The notes under the pieces are model-generated. The model was not told where the DNA came from. It searched no databases and saw only the letters and a list, made by a program, of their open reading frames with translations. Shown one piece after another: positions 4,234 to 5,464 of a stretch of DNA of 5,464 nucleotides. Position numbers and translations under genes: made by a program. The DNA comes from JBGSWL01 sp041752455 (GTDB lineage: Bacteria > Pseudomonadota > Alphaproteobacteria > Rhizobiales > Rhizobiaceae). Position 1 is the stretch's first letter, and every line of letters starts with the position of its first letter. The DNA lies in assembly GCA_041752455.1 (NCBI GenBank), contig JBGSWL010000038.1, positions 1-5,464 on the forward strand, written 5' to 3'.

Positions 4234-5464
4234 ATGCGCTTTGACAAGCTCCGCCTGCTTGGCTTCAAGTCGTTCGTCGAGCCCACCGAGTTCGTCATCG
4301 AGAAGGGGCTGACCGGCGTTGTCGGCCCAAACGGCTGCGGCAAGTCCAATCTTGTCGAAGCGCTGCGCTGGGTGATGGGCGAAAGTTCCTACAAGAACAT
4401 GCGCGCGTCCGGCATGGACGATGTCATCTTCTCGGGTTCGGCGACCCGCTCCTCGCGCAACACCGCCGAAGTATCGCTGTTTCTTGACAATTCCGACCGC
4501 ACAGCGCCCGCTGCCTTCAACGCTGAGGACATGCTGCAGGTGACGCGCCGGATCGAGCGCGAAGCCGGTTCGGCCTACAAGATCAACGGCCGCGATGCGC
4601 GCGCCAAGGATGTCCAGCTGCTGTTTGCTGACCAATCCACAGGCGCCCGCTCGCCGTCGATGGTCGGGCAGGGGCGCATCGGCGAACTGATCCAGGCAAA
4701 GCCGCAGGCGCGCCGGGCGTTGCTCGAAGAGGCCGCGGGCATTTCCGGCCTGCATTCGCGCCGGCACGAGGCGGAGTTGCGGCTGCGCGGCGCCGAACAG
4801 AACCTCGAGCGGCTCGAAGATGTTGTCGCCGAACTGGAAGCCCAGATCGAAAGCCTGAAGCGGCAAGCGCGTCAGGCCAACCGGTTTCGGGCGCTGTCGC
4901 GTGAAATTCGCGAGGCCGACGCCACACTTCTGCATCTTCGATGGATGCAGGCGAAGGCTGCCGAGGCCGATGCCCAATCGCTGCTCTCGGCGGCAACCGG
5001 CGCGGTGGCGCAGGCGGCCCAGCGCCAGATGGAGACCGTGCGGCTTCAGGCAATTGCCCAAAGTTGTTTGCCGGACCTTCGCACCGCGCAGGCGGCTGCT
5101 GCAGCGACCCTGCAGCGCCTGACGATTGCCCGCGACCAGTTGGATGCCGAGGCAAGCCGCCTTGCCGCCCGCAAGCGCGAGTTCGAGGAGCGCCTTGCGC
5201 AACTGGCACGCGACATGGCCCGCGAAGAAGCGATGATCGGCGAAAACGCCGCGATGATCGAGACCTTGGCGCAGGAAGCCGCAAACCTTGCGGCGGACGA
5301 AGAAGGCGCCGGCGATCGTGAAGCGACCCTCGTTGCCGAGGTGGATGCAGCGCGCGGCATGCTGGAAGCCAGTGAAACGGACCTTGGCGCGCTGACCGCC
5401 GAGCGCGCCGAAACCGCAGCGCTTCGCACGCAACTCGAACGGCGCATCCGCGAAACCGGCGAAC
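4234..5464 (+). CDS. smc: Chromosome segregation ATPase SMC (3' partial)
   Basis: SMC dimers with ScpA/ScpB compact and help separate newly replicated chromosomes, using ATP in the joined head domains. The 410 visible residues (family total about 1150) are the N-terminal head and the start of the long coiled coil. The protein opens with the typical MRFDKLRLLGFKSF, followed by the Walker A loop GPNGCGKSN at 31-39, ALRWVMGE at 43-50, VGQGRI at 144-149 with the Q-loop glutamine Q146, and EEAAGI at 165-170. From about 172 to the edge it is heptad-like and rich in Glu, Arg, Ala and Leu (for example RRHEAELRLRGAEQNLERL), as expected for the descending coiled-coil arm. The hinge, ascending arm, signature motif and Walker B lie beyond the window. 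ATG 4234 is chosen because the family N-terminus starts there; a weak AAAGG (4221-4225) precedes it. The frame is open without a stop to the window end. Confidence 0.97.
   Translation, partial: MRFDKLRLLGFKSFVEPTEFVIEKGLTGVVGPNGCGKSNLVEALRWVMGESSYKNMRASGMDDVIFSGSATRSSRNTAEVSLFLDNSDRTAPAAFNAEDMLQVTRRIEREAGSAYKINGRDARAKDVQLLFADQSTGARSPSMVGQGRIGELIQAKPQARRALLEEAAGISGLHSRRHEAELRLRGAEQNLERLEDVVAELEAQIESLKRQARQANRFRALSREIREADATLLHLRWMQAKAAEADAQSLLSAATGAVAQAAQRQMETVRLQAIAQSCLPDLRTAQAAAAATLQRLTIARDQLDAEASRLAARKREFEERLAQLARDMAREEAMIGENAAMIETLAQEAANLAADEEGAGDREATLVAEVDAARGMLEASETDLGALTAERAETAALRTQLERRIRETGE

Noticed and set aside
3499..5433. A 644-codon open frame on the minus strand across the DsbA-family gene and smc
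   Set aside because: It is antisense to two firmly identified genes, has no recognisable family features, and is the usual shadow of GC-rich codon use. The 3338-4183 minus frame is rejected for the same reason.

Overview
The window looks like a piece of a GC-rich alphaproteobacterial chromosome, most likely Hyphomicrobiales (Rhizobiales; Mesorhizobium/Nitratireductor-like). I infer this from the high-GC, GCC/GGC/CTG-rich coding style, the adjacent pair of a DsbA-family thioredoxin gene and smc, the short DksA/TraR-type zinc protein, and a FixK/FNR-type box. No database search was possible, so the taxon is an inference.

Layout, left to right. (1) 1-1152, plus strand: the C-terminal Mur-ligase half of a cyanophycin-synthetase-like protein, cut by the left edge exactly at its P-loop. 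(2) 1221-1463, plus: a small hydrophobic protein of the kind databases label 'RND transporter' (about 70-80 aa). (3) 1464-1562: a good sigma-70-like promoter and Shine-Dalgarno (SD) leading into only nine codons, which run into a perfect 26-bp tandem duplication. (4) 1576-2175, minus: an orphan gene for a single-span membrane protein in clearly AT-richer DNA, with its own promoter and a GTG start. This stretch looks like an acquired segment of about 0.7 kb. (5) 2246-3303, minus: a two-gene operon, a DksA/TraR-like zinc-finger regulator followed by uracil-DNA glycosylase (ung), overlapping as ATGA. (6) 3304-3517: divergent intergenic region with an FNR/FixK-type palindrome placed about 40 bp ahead of a probable transcription start of the zinc-finger/ung operon. 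(7) 3518-4180, plus: a secreted DsbA-family disulfide oxidoreductase with a CGHC active site. (8) 4234 to the right edge, plus: the ATPase head and first coiled coil of the chromosome-organising SMC protein, truncated by the window.

Most of the window is ordinary core-genome housekeeping: DNA repair, envelope disulfide chemistry and chromosome segregation. The parts worth a second look are the orphan island with its duplicated dyad repeat, the decapitated-looking gene start beside it, and the oxygen-responsive-type box in front of the regulator/ung operon. I do not see convincing evidence of a complete new multi-gene system.
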